Part shown: positions 47,910 to 55,357 of the stretch, piece after piece
Numbering within the stretch: the first letter of the stretch is position 1
Layout of the letters: the number at the start of each line of letters is the position of its first letter
Assembly: GCA_021780415.1 (NCBI GenBank)
Contig: JAJXYW010000308.1
Coordinates: forward strand, 1 to 60,341
Direction of reading: 5' to 3'
Source of the DNA: Acidobacteriota bacterium
GTDB taxonomy: Bacteria > Acidobacteriota > Terriglobia > Terriglobales > Acidobacteriaceae
DNA: 60,341 bases
Notes under the pieces: generated by a model
Told to the model about the DNA's origin: nothing
Seen by the model: the letters and a program-made list of their open reading frames with translations, nothing else
Databases searched by the model: none
Position numbers and translations under genes: made by a program

Positions 47910-48782
47910 CTAGTTCATCCACCGCTTGTCGTTCGGATCATGCCCGTTCGGATCACGCCCGTTCGCACCGCGCGACGTCCCCTCAGGATCCACATAGCGC
48001 CCATCCTCATCGATCGGCGCGTCCTTCCCCTGCTTGCGCATGTACACCGTAAACTTCTTCGCCGCCCTCCGCCGCTTCGCACGGTAGTACGCATTGCGCA
48101 GCGCGAACCACCGCTCCGACACGTCTACTCGGAACCCGCGCCGCGGCGCCAGCACCAGAAATCCATACCCTGCCCCCGCATTGCACAGCGCCGTCAGCGC
48201 CCCGAACCGGTCGCCCCCCACCAGCGCCAGCCCCACATAGAACAGCACGTAAATCGCCGCCAGATACTTCGCCTTGATCGTAAACAGGAAGTTGAACTTC
48301 ACCTGGCTCTCGGCATGAATCCGACCATACGCCACCAGCACCGCAAGCACCGCCGGCCACAGCCCCGCCGTCCAGATATCCGGTATCAATCCCGGAGCCT
48401 GTTGAATCGCAACCCGGGTAAGTGCCGACGCAATCGCACCTCCGCCAATCGTCGCTGCCAGAAAAAACTCGCCCAGCCACCGCGACCCGCGTTCCTCCTC
48501 CAGCGCCGACCCAAAAAACCACACCGACAGCAGCGCAAACGTCACGCTCAGCAGCCCGTCACCCACAAACGGGTACGTCACCAGCTCCCATATCAGCGGG
48601 TGCAGCGCCTTGTCCGCTCGCAACTCAAACAGCGACGTCAGCACCCCGGCCAGCACCGGCATGAACAGCCCAATCGCAGCCATCCCCAGGTACACGCACA
48701 GCGCAATCAGGATGATCCGCCGCGTCACCCCGCGAAACGGCGGAAACACCAGCGAAATCGGGTTGTTGGATCGAAATGCCAT
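47910..48782 (-). CDS. Rhomboid-like membrane protein lacking catalytic residues
   Basis: 290 aa with about six spans: RRIILIALCVYLGMAAIGL, WELVTYPFVGDGLLSVTFALLSVWFFG, EFFLAATIGGGAIASALTRV, LWPAVLAVLVAYGRI, YLAAIYVLFYVGLALV, ALTALCNAGAGYGFLVL. The GSALEEERGSRWLGEF segment and layout match rhomboid proteases, but the GxSG serine is replaced (TAGLWPAV) and the second-site His is absent (LCNAGAGYG). It is thus likely a rhomboid-fold pseudoprotease (iRhom/derlin-like binding role). The C-terminal 60 residues are basic then Gly/Asn/Asp-rich and probably cytosolic. ATG 48782 with GGGAAGG upstream. Confidence 0.75.
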   Translation of the reverse strand: MAFRSNNPISLVFPPFRGVTRRIILIALCVYLGMAAIGLFMPVLAGVLTSLFELRADKALHPLIWELVTYPFVGDGLLSVTFALLSVWFFGSALEEERGSRWLGEFFLAATIGGGAIASALTRVAIQQAPGLIPDIWTAGLWPAVLAVLVAYGRIHAESQVKFNFLFTIKAKYLAAIYVLFYVGLALVGGDRFGALTALCNAGAGYGFLVLAPRRGFRVDVSERWFALRNAYYRAKRRRAAKKFTVYMRKQGKDAPIDEDGRYVDPEGTSRGANGRDPNGHDPNDKRWMN

Positions 48783-48807
48783 CGAACGCCTTCCCTCAGC
48801 TCAAGCT

Positions 48808-50376
48808 CTACTCTCGCGCCGGCAGCGGCGGCACCGGCAGTGACCGGTCACCCGCGGCACTCACCGCGCGCACGCCAAACAGCACGTTGTCCTTACTCAC
48901 ATTCAGTTTCAGATGCGTCGCAGCGCCTGCGCTCTGGCTGTGCATCCAACGATTCTCCGCCGTATCCCGCCACACCACCTCATAGGTCGTCCCAGGCGGT
49001 GCAAACGCCGACGGCTCCCACACCAGCTCACTGTTATTATCCAGCGCCCTGGTCAGGATCCGCACCTTCTGCGGCTCGCTCGGCGCCGCCGCCAGCGATG
49101 CCATCGTCAGCGCATTCAACTGCGCCACCTTCACCACGTACTTGAAGTCCACAAACTTCAACAGGTCGCCATACTCCACGCCGTTTTCCGTGCGCAGCGT
49201 CTGGTGCTGATGGTCAAAGTTCTCCCGCCACTCCGTAAACCGCACCGCCGCAAACTCCTCCGCATTGAAGCTGCTGTGATCTCCGCCGCGCAGATAACGG
49301 TCGTGCCGCAGCTCCATCACGGGATGAAACGCCCCCCCCATCGGCATCATCGGACACTTCATGCCATCCTGCATCTTCCCCCCCTGCATCATCGGGCACT
49401 TCATGCCACTCATCTTCATCGGCATCCCGCCCGCAGCAAAGTACGCCGGCGTCAACTCCACAATCTGTCGCGCCAGCTCCCGCGATGGCGAATCATTCTC
49501 CGCACCCAGCCCCAGCATCATCCGCTGCTCTTCCGGCGTCGCGTTCGAAGGCACACTCTCGCTGAACACCCGCACCACATCCTTCCGCTGCATCGTCTCT
49601 CCCGCACCCGGAGCGACCGGCGTCGTATCACCCCCGACGATGTCATCATTCAGCACCGCCTCCAGCGGCCACCCCTCCGCCTTCGCCAGCTTGGCCAGAT
49701 GCGCGGACCCATACAGCCCCTGCTCCTCTCCGGCCACCGCCACGAACACCATCGTCCCCGTCAGCCTCACGCCCGTTTTCCGCAGCCGCGCCATCGCCCG
49801 TGCCGACTCCAGCGACACCGCCACCCCGCTCCCATCATCATTCGCCCCCGGCGACGTCAGCTTGTCATTCATCACGTCCGTCGCCCGCGAATCATAATGT
49901 CCCGTCACCAGCACCCACGGCGCTTTGTCCCCGCCCGTCCCACGCAGAATCGCATACACATTCACCAGCTTCGTCGGCCTCGGAATCCGCCCATACCCCG
50001 CCGTCGTTGTGGGCTGCACAAACTCGTCCCGCTTCACCTCCAGGCACCCGCCGCACTCCTTCGACATCGCCTCAAACTCGCTCGTAATCCAATCCGCCGC
50101 CGCCAGAATCCCCTGTCCCGGCGGCAGCTCCGTGTCCATGCTCGAGAGCGTGTTCCGCGTCCCAAAGCTCACCAGCTTCGCCAGATCGGCCTGCACCTGC
50201 TCCGCCGAAATCCCCTCCAACGCCTTCTTCACCGCCGGGTCCACCGGCAGCGGCCGCAATACCGTCGAGTCCGCAACTCCAGCCGACCCCATCGCGCCCG
50301 CGCCCATCGGCATCTGTCCGCCCGCCAACCCAGCCACTCCCAGCAGCAATCCGCACACACCCAGCGTCCGTTTCAT
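48808..50376 (-). CDS. Secreted M28-family zinc peptidase with Met/Cys-rich loop and C-terminal FN3-like part
   Basis: 522 aa from ATG 50376 (GGAGG 6-8 nt upstream) with signal peptide. The di-zinc aminopeptidase core is present: VTGHYDSR (H160), SPGANDDGSG (D180), AGEEQGLYGS (E217/E218), LNDDIVGGD and RGGDHSSF (H367). Between them, at residues about 317-350 (nt about 49327-49425), is a loop with two copies of MKCPMM among Met, Gly and Lys, not part of standard M28 peptidases; it resembles soft-metal (Cu/Ag) binding segments. The last about 110 residues resemble a fibronectin-III or interaction domain. Exported peptidase; substrate unknown. Confidence 0.85.
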   Translation of the reverse strand: MKRTLGVCGLLLGVAGLAGGQMPMGAGAMGSAGVADSTVLRPLPVDPAVKKALEGISAEQVQADLAKLVSFGTRNTLSSMDTELPPGQGILAAADWITSEFEAMSKECGGCLEVKRDEFVQPTTTAGYGRIPRPTKLVNVYAILRGTGGDKAPWVLVTGHYDSRATDVMNDKLTSPGANDDGSGVAVSLESARAMARLRKTGVRLTGTMVFVAVAGEEQGLYGSAHLAKLAKAEGWPLEAVLNDDIVGGDTTPVAPGAGETMQRKDVVRVFSESVPSNATPEEQRMMLGLGAENDSPSRELARQIVELTPAYFAAGGMPMKMSGMKCPMMQGGKMQDGMKCPMMPMGGAFHPVMELRHDRYLRGGDHSSFNAEEFAAVRFTEWRENFDHQHQTLRTENGVEYGDLLKFVDFKYVVKVAQLNALTMASLAAAPSEPQKVRILTRALDNNSELVWEPSAFAPPGTTYEVVWRDTAENRWMHSQSAGAATHLKLNVSKDNVLFGVRAVSAAGDRSLPVPPLPARE

Positions 50377-50553
50377 CCCTGCCTCCAGGCCACGATCTGC
50401 ACCGTACACGCGTCACTCTGCATCGCAAGGTTGACGAGCCGCCACTGTCCCGCTAGAACTAGAAAAGGTGATCGTGGTGCCAGCTCCATCGTACTAGCTC
50501 CACCGCACCACATATCAACTTCGGCTTCGTGCCTGCAACAGAGGAGAATGTAT

Positions 50554-50757
50554 ATGTCAGTCGTGTGCCCAGAATGTGACAATCCCTTGGACATCGATGT
50601 CGACGATGTCGAAGAAGGCGAGATCATTCAGTGCGATGAATGTGGAACAGATCTTGAAGTCGTCTCCAGCGACCCGTTGGAATTAGCTCCCGTCGATGAA
50701 GAAGGCTACGATGATGAAGATGAAACCCCCCATGTCAGTGAAGATGAGGATGAATAA
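50554..50757 (+). CDS. LysW-like zinc mini-protein
   Basis: 67 aa. Two knuckles, CPEC (C5/C8) and CDEC (C27/C30), are followed by GTDLEVVSSDPLELAPVDEE and an acidic tail ending EDEDE. The layout, length and the GxxLEVVxxDPLxLxP block are those of LysW/ArgW amino-acid carrier proteins, where the C-terminal EDWGE glutamate accepts the substrate. Here the tail lacks the Trp-Gly and ends in Glu. Start ATG 50554 (GAGGAG 7 nt upstream) is preferred over ATG 50548. No lysX, argX or other partner genes are adjacent. It overlaps the next gene by 8 bp, implying coupling. Confidence 0.8.
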   Translation: MSVVCPECDNPLDIDVDDVEEGEIIQCDECGTDLEVVSSDPLELAPVDEEGYDDEDETPHVSEDEDE

Positions 50758-51169
50758 ACGAACCGCACTCACGTTGTTAACCGTGTCGCTCGCATGCATC
50801 GCCCTGCCCGCGAGAGGCTCCGCGCAGATTCTCAACATCCAGAAGCCCCCCACGCATCACATCATTGAGCGCGTCGCTGAGGGTAAGGTCGTCGACAAAG
50901 CCGGCACCGCCATCGGCGGAGCCATCGTCTTCCTCAAAAACTCTCATACCAACGCCGTCCGCACCTACATCGCCGACGACGACGGTAACTTCCGCTTCGG
51001 TGCCCTCGCCCAGGACACCGACTACGAACTCTGGGCCGAGTCCAACGGCGTCCGCTCCCGCTCTCGCGAGATCAGCTCCTTTGACAACGAGACCAAGTTC
51101 TACTTCATCTTCAAGATCATCGCCGCTAAGCCCGTCTCCCTCGACGGCCCCGCCACGCCCCAGCCCTGA
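50750..51169 (+). CDS. Secreted carboxypeptidase-regulatory-like domain protein
   Basis: 139 aa from ATG 50750 (ATG 50744 is two codons earlier). Signal peptide NKRTALTLLTVSLACIALPA, then one beta-sandwich of the carboxypeptidase-regulatory-like fold: VAEGKVVDKAGTAIGGAIVFL, RTYIADDDGNFRFGALAQDTDYELWAES, ending FYFIFKIIAAKPVSL. It is the same fold as the N-terminal domains of the two TonB-dependent receptors, but free-standing. It overlaps the stop of the LysW-like gene by 8 bp. Cell-surface role unknown. Confidence 0.78.
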   Translation: MNKRTALTLLTVSLACIALPARGSAQILNIQKPPTHHIIERVAEGKVVDKAGTAIGGAIVFLKNSHTNAVRTYIADDDGNFRFGALAQDTDYELWAESNGVRSRSREISSFDNETKFYFIFKIIAAKPVSLDGPATPQP

Positions 51170-51205
51170 ACCTGAACTTATCCCCAAAAGCGAATAGGTG
51201 GCGAA

Positions 51206-51211
51206 TATAAT
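51206..51211 (+). promoter_or_regulatory. -10 box of dinB-like gene, leaderless geometry
   Basis: A perfect TATAAT is followed by 6 nt and then the ATG at 51218, so transcription would begin at the start codon. The flanks contain a direct repeat GCGAATA-N5-GCGAATA, which could be a regulator (for example SOS) site; no known LexA box was recognised. Confidence 0.55.
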
Positions 51212-51217
51212 GCGCCT

Positions 51218-52549
51218 ATGAGCCCTCCTGCTCAACCCGATCTCTTCGCCTTCCTCCACGTCGACCTCAACAGCTTCTTCGCGTCCGTCGAGCAGGAGCT
51301 GCACCCCGAGTACCGCGGCAAGCCCACCGGTGTCGTCCCCACCCAGGCCGACACCACCTCGCTCATCGCCGCCAGCTACGAGGCCAAGGCCCTCGGCATC
51401 AAGACCGGCACCCGCGTCAGCGACGCCAAACGCCTCTGCCCCGGCATCATCCTCGTCAACGGCAACCACTCCACCTACGCCGAGTACTCCCACAAAATCG
51501 CCGCCGCCGTCGAGCGCATCTGCCCCGTCGCCCACACCCCCTCCATCGACGAGATGGTCTGCCAACTCCTCGGCCGCGAGCGTCTCCCGCCCAACGCCCG
51601 CCACATCTCCCTCGCCATCAAGCAGGCCATCAAGGACGACGTCGGCAGCACCCTCCGCTGCTCCATCGGCATGGCCCCCAACCGCTACCTCGCCAAGATC
51701 GCCAGCGACATGCAGAAGCCCGACGGCCTCATCGGTCTTCTACCCTCGCAGCTCCCCCGCTCCATCGCCCACCTCGAACTCCGCGACCTCCCCGGCATCG
51801 GCGCCCGCACCGAAGCCCGCATCAACGCCAAGGGCATCCGCACCATGCCCCAACTTCTCGCCCTCGACCGCACCGCCATGCACCGTCTCTTCGACTCCGT
51901 CTGGGGCGACCGCATGTACCACTGGCTCCGCGGCGAAGACACCGGTGACGACGGCGCTCCCATCGCCGCAGATATCCAGAAGTCCCTCGGCCACTCCCAC
52001 GTCCTCGCCCCCGAACACCGCACCCCCGAGGGCGCCTGGGCCGTCGCCCACAAGCTTCTCCACAAGGCCGCCATGCGCCTCCGCATGGAGCACTTCCACA
52101 CCGCCTCCCTCGCCCTCACCATCAAATACTCCCTTACCCGCGACCAGGCCGCCGCATCTCGAGCCTCCTCCAAAGTCAAGCAGCACAACAGCGGCATCAC
52201 CCAGACCGGCTGGGGCATGGAGGCCCGCTTCCGCCCCTGCCAGGACACGCTCTCGCTCCTCCAAGCCCTGCAAGGCTGCTGGAAGCAATCGCCCACCGGC
52301 CCCGAGCACGCCAAGCCCTTCTTCGTCGGCATCACCCTGCGCCACCTCATCCCCGAGGTCGACCTCCAGACCACGCTCTTCGAAGAGCCCGGCAACCGCA
52401 ATCAACTCTCCGCCACGATGGACAAGTTGAACCTCAAGTACGGCCACACCACGCTCCACTTCGCCGGCATGCTCCCAGCCCGCGACTCCGCCCCCACCCG
52501 CATCGCCTTCACCCAGATCCCCATCCAGTACGGCAGCGAGTACATGTAA
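51218..52549 (+). CDS. Y-family DNA polymerase (DinB-like)
   Basis: Translesion DNA polymerase, 443 aa. Catalytic residues are in FLHVDLNSFFASVEQ (D16) and PSIDEM (D111, E112). IAASYEAKALGIKTG is the nucleotide-binding finger, LRDLPGIGARTEARINAKGI the thumb helix-hairpin-helix, and the last third a little-finger domain without an obvious C-terminal clamp-binding motif. The finger and palm differ somewhat from E. coli Pol IV (VVPTQADTTSLI instead of the usual VGG...R stretch), and it may belong to a DinB paralog group. ATG 51218, leaderless. Stand-alone gene. Confidence 0.9.
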   Translation: MSPPAQPDLFAFLHVDLNSFFASVEQELHPEYRGKPTGVVPTQADTTSLIAASYEAKALGIKTGTRVSDAKRLCPGIILVNGNHSTYAEYSHKIAAAVERICPVAHTPSIDEMVCQLLGRERLPPNARHISLAIKQAIKDDVGSTLRCSIGMAPNRYLAKIASDMQKPDGLIGLLPSQLPRSIAHLELRDLPGIGARTEARINAKGIRTMPQLLALDRTAMHRLFDSVWGDRMYHWLRGEDTGDDGAPIAADIQKSLGHSHVLAPEHRTPEGAWAVAHKLLHKAAMRLRMEHFHTASLALTIKYSLTRDQAAASRASSKVKQHNSGITQTGWGMEARFRPCQDTLSLLQALQGCWKQSPTGPEHAKPFFVGITLRHLIPEVDLQTTLFEEPGNRNQLSATMDKLNLKYGHTTLHFAGMLPARDSAPTRIAFTQIPIQYGSEYM

Positions 52550-52793
52550 GCATCACGCACCCACTATCGCGTGCAAATGAAAGTCTTCCAGGATGACATC
52601 TCAGCGGAGAGAGGAACTTTACTCGATTCTGCAATGACGCAGAAAGGAACTGAATAAATTGTTCTTGACTAGCTTGTCGATCGCGCTTCCTCGTGCAATC
52701 AAGTTCAAATCCACTCACCGGAACATATAGCCTCGTGGACGATATAGCTTAACATCATAGATAGACTTACCTACTCAGGATTAGGAACACTCT

Positions 52794-54398
52794 TTGGTTT
52801 CGTTCACTTCGTATAGCTGGGTCACGAGATTCTTGCGCCTTGCGAGAGAAATACCCCTTGCATGGTTCTTGGCAGGATGCATCCTTGCATGGATCAACCT
52901 CTTCCTGATTTCGGCGAAAGCATCGCAGGACCGACAGGTTCTGCTGCGTCGCATCGCATTCGGCTCTGGGCTATTCGTCCTTTGCGCGTATGTGCTTCTG
53001 ACAATTTATTCGCTACACTTCTTCACGATCTGGGGCGATGAGGCAAACATCCTCAGCATCGCTGCGGCGGGCATTCACGGACTTCTTCTCTACAATCCAC
53101 CTCGCTCGCTCGACACAAGCTACTCGCTCATGTACGGCCCCCTTACCTTTCTCGTGTATCGCCTCGCTCTGATGTTAGGCGGCGTGAGCCATTTCTGGAT
53201 CGTTCGCAGCTTTGTGGTCATCGCGAATCTCTGCGTGTGCGCCGCCCTTTATCTACTTCTACGCAAATTCATTTCTACGTTCGCGGCAGTTGCGTTAATG
53301 GCGTTTCCGACGAGCGTCCTCATACAACATCCTGAAATTTCCTTGGGGCTGCGTTCGGATATCTGGATATTTCTTTTTTCGACGTTGGCAATTACCTGCA
53401 GCCTGCTTGAAACGGAGTCTGTAGCCGTCCTCCTCGTGGGCTTGATGGGCGGCTTCATCGTCGGCTTCAAAATCACAGCTGGATCAGCGATCCTCTTTCC
53501 ACTACTATTGCTTTATCGAAAATTCGGACTGCGCTCCGTCATTACTTCTTCCCTCGTTGCGATCGCTGTTGCTTTCTTACCATTTGCTCTTCCTGAGATT
53601 TCTCTGCATAACTACATTTCCTGGCTGTTGTTCACGCGCGCGGAAGGCTTAGACCCGATTTCTGTCTCAGAGAATCTAGCATTCGCTCTCTTTCTCATCA
53701 GCCCATCCGTACTGATGGAAATGTCCGTAGACCGATCTGAGTCGCGCTTCAGGAAACGGCTTCCAGAGTTTCTCACTATCGTGTTTTGTCTTTTCATCGG
53801 AGCATTGACCTCAAAATATGGATCCGGTCCTCACTATCTGTGGCATATCGTTCCGCCCGCCACCCTATATCCAGCTCTCGTATTGCGGGATTCGGAGAAT
53901 GCTCCCGTCGGAAATCAGACCTCCGCGCTCTATTACATCGCTGTCGCTTGCGCACTATTCGCTTGTGTCAATCTTCCGCGGGCGTGGCAAACCGCAAGAC
54001 TCTCTCTGATGCCTCCGGGTGTGCCTGTGGCAGAGGCGTCTATTAACCAGTATCTGGATTTTTACCGTCATCGCTCGTCGCTCCAGGTGGGCTACGGTTC
54101 CGGTGACGGCGACTACCGTTCCCAACTGCGTTACATCCCTATCTACCGCGGCCAGCCCTACACCATCGAAGGCAACACTGGGCGCTTCGAGACTCGGCTT
54201 CTTCCATTTCCAACCAACGTCCTCCAGCAAATGGAAAGTTGCAAAGATGATGTCTGGTTGATCCCTCATGCACAGAAGCCTTTTGATGTATGGGTCCTTA
54301 CCGACAGTCTGCGCACAACATTCCTCCAGAATTACAGCATCGATAGAAGTGATGGCGTCTATGACGCTTGGGTCTGCGATCACTCGACTCCTCACTGA
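52794..54398 (+). CDS. GT-C type membrane glycosyltransferase (dolichyl-phosphate-sugar-like)
   Basis: 534 aa, about 10-11 spans. After the first spans the loop reads TIWGDEANILSIAAAGIHG, with the acidic pair expected of GT-C enzymes; a soluble C-terminal region (from about 400, ending VYDAWVCDH) follows. No closer family could be read (it resembles GT39/GT87-like proteins). Base composition is clearly lower in GC than the flanking genes (many A/T third positions), suggesting recent acquisition. Start TTG 52794, with AGGAA about 6 nt upstream. Likely a surface-glycan enzyme, though no other sugar genes are adjacent. The 244-bp gap before it (52550-52793) shows nothing else. Confidence 0.72.
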   Translation: MVSFTSYSWVTRFLRLAREIPLAWFLAGCILAWINLFLISAKASQDRQVLLRRIAFGSGLFVLCAYVLLTIYSLHFFTIWGDEANILSIAAAGIHGLLLYNPPRSLDTSYSLMYGPLTFLVYRLALMLGGVSHFWIVRSFVVIANLCVCAALYLLLRKFISTFAAVALMAFPTSVLIQHPEISLGLRSDIWIFLFSTLAITCSLLETESVAVLLVGLMGGFIVGFKITAGSAILFPLLLLYRKFGLRSVITSSLVAIAVAFLPFALPEISLHNYISWLLFTRAEGLDPISVSENLAFALFLISPSVLMEMSVDRSESRFRKRLPEFLTIVFCLFIGALTSKYGSGPHYLWHIVPPATLYPALVLRDSENAPVGNQTSALYYIAVACALFACVNLPRAWQTARLSLMPPGVPVAEASINQYLDFYRHRSSLQVGYGSGDGDYRSQLRYIPIYRGQPYTIEGNTGRFETRLLPFPTNVLQQMESCKDDVWLIPHAQKPFDVWVLTDSLRTTFLQNYSIDRSDGVYDAWVCDHSTPH

Positions 54399-54436
54399 TC
54401 TCGCCGCGGCTACTCCTGGATAGTCCTTCCATCGCC

Positions 54437-55282
54437 ATGCCCACGCCCTACACCGGCCGTCTCGCTCCATCGCCCACGGGCCTGCTGCACCTCGGCCACG
54501 CGCGCACCTTCTTCATCGCCCACCAGCGCGCTCGAGTCGCCAACGGCATCCTCTATCTCCGCGACGAAGACCTCGATCCTCAGCGCTCGCGCCCCGAGTT
54601 CTCCGCCGCACTGCGCGAAGACCTCCACTGGCTCGGCCTCACCTGGGACGCCGAACTCCGCCAATCCGATCGCCTCCCGCTCTACCGCAACGCCCTCCAC
54701 CAACTCCTCGCCGCCGGCCTTGCCTACCCCTGCGCCTGCTCACGCCGCGACCTCGCACAATCCACCCGAGCTCCCCACGAAGACGAAGATGACGAGCCGC
54801 TCTACAACAACCGCTGCCGCCCCGTTGGCCCAGCAGCAAATCTCGTAGACGCTCGCCATCCACGCGGCACCAACTACCGCTTCCGCACACCCGACGACCT
54901 CCACCCCATCCTCTTCACCGACCTCCACGCCGGCCCCCAATCCTTCACTCCCGCCGTCGACTTCGGCGACTTCCTCATCTGGCGCAAGCCCCTCACCTCC
55001 GACCCCAACGACATCGGCCTCCCCAGCTATCAACTAGCCTGCGTCGTCGACGACGCCCTCACCGGCATCACCGAAGTCGTCCGCGGCCGCGACCTCCTCA
55101 AGTCCACTGCCCGCCAGATCCTCCTCCAGCGCGCGCTCGGCTACCTCACCCCCGCCTACTTCCACTGCGACCTCCTCCGCGACCCCAACGGCGTCCGCCT
55201 GGCCAAGCGCCACGACGCCCTCTCCCTCCGCACCCTCCGCGCTCAGGGCCTCACCCCCGCCGACATCCTCGCCATGTTCTAA
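54437..55282 (+). CDS. gluQ: Glutamyl-Q tRNA(Asp) synthetase
   Basis: GluQRS attaches glutamate to queuosine at position 34 of tRNA-Asp. The 281-aa product has the class I 'HIGH'-type motif APSPTGLLHLGHARTF, EDLDPQRSRPEF, the zinc-binding insert CACSRRDLAQ ... YNNRC, the acceptor site YQLACVVDDALTGITEVVRGRDLL, and a degenerate KMSKS-type RLAKRHDALSL. It ends after the catalytic domain, without an anticodon-binding domain, as in GluQRS. ATG 54437 matches the family start; 23 upstream codons in frame have no homology. Overlaps nothing; the GT-C gene ends 38 bp earlier. Confidence 0.92.
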   Translation: MPTPYTGRLAPSPTGLLHLGHARTFFIAHQRARVANGILYLRDEDLDPQRSRPEFSAALREDLHWLGLTWDAELRQSDRLPLYRNALHQLLAAGLAYPCACSRRDLAQSTRAPHEDEDDEPLYNNRCRPVGPAANLVDARHPRGTNYRFRTPDDLHPILFTDLHAGPQSFTPAVDFGDFLIWRKPLTSDPNDIGLPSYQLACVVDDALTGITEVVRGRDLLKSTARQILLQRALGYLTPAYFHCDLLRDPNGVRLAKRHDALSLRTLRAQGLTPADILAMF

Positions 55283-55295
55283 CGTCATCGCAAAC

Positions 55296-55329
55296 AGAGG
55301 CGCCCGCCAATCCCTCGGCAGGCGCCTCT
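55296..55329. terminator. Bidirectional hairpin between gluQ and the S9B peptidase
   Basis: AGAGGCGCC / GGCGCCTCT pairs 9 bp with a 16-nt loop that itself holds GCC/GGC. It lies between two convergent genes. Confidence 0.75.
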
Positions 55330-55357
55330 CGTCCTTCACGATCCTCTACACGCTGAC

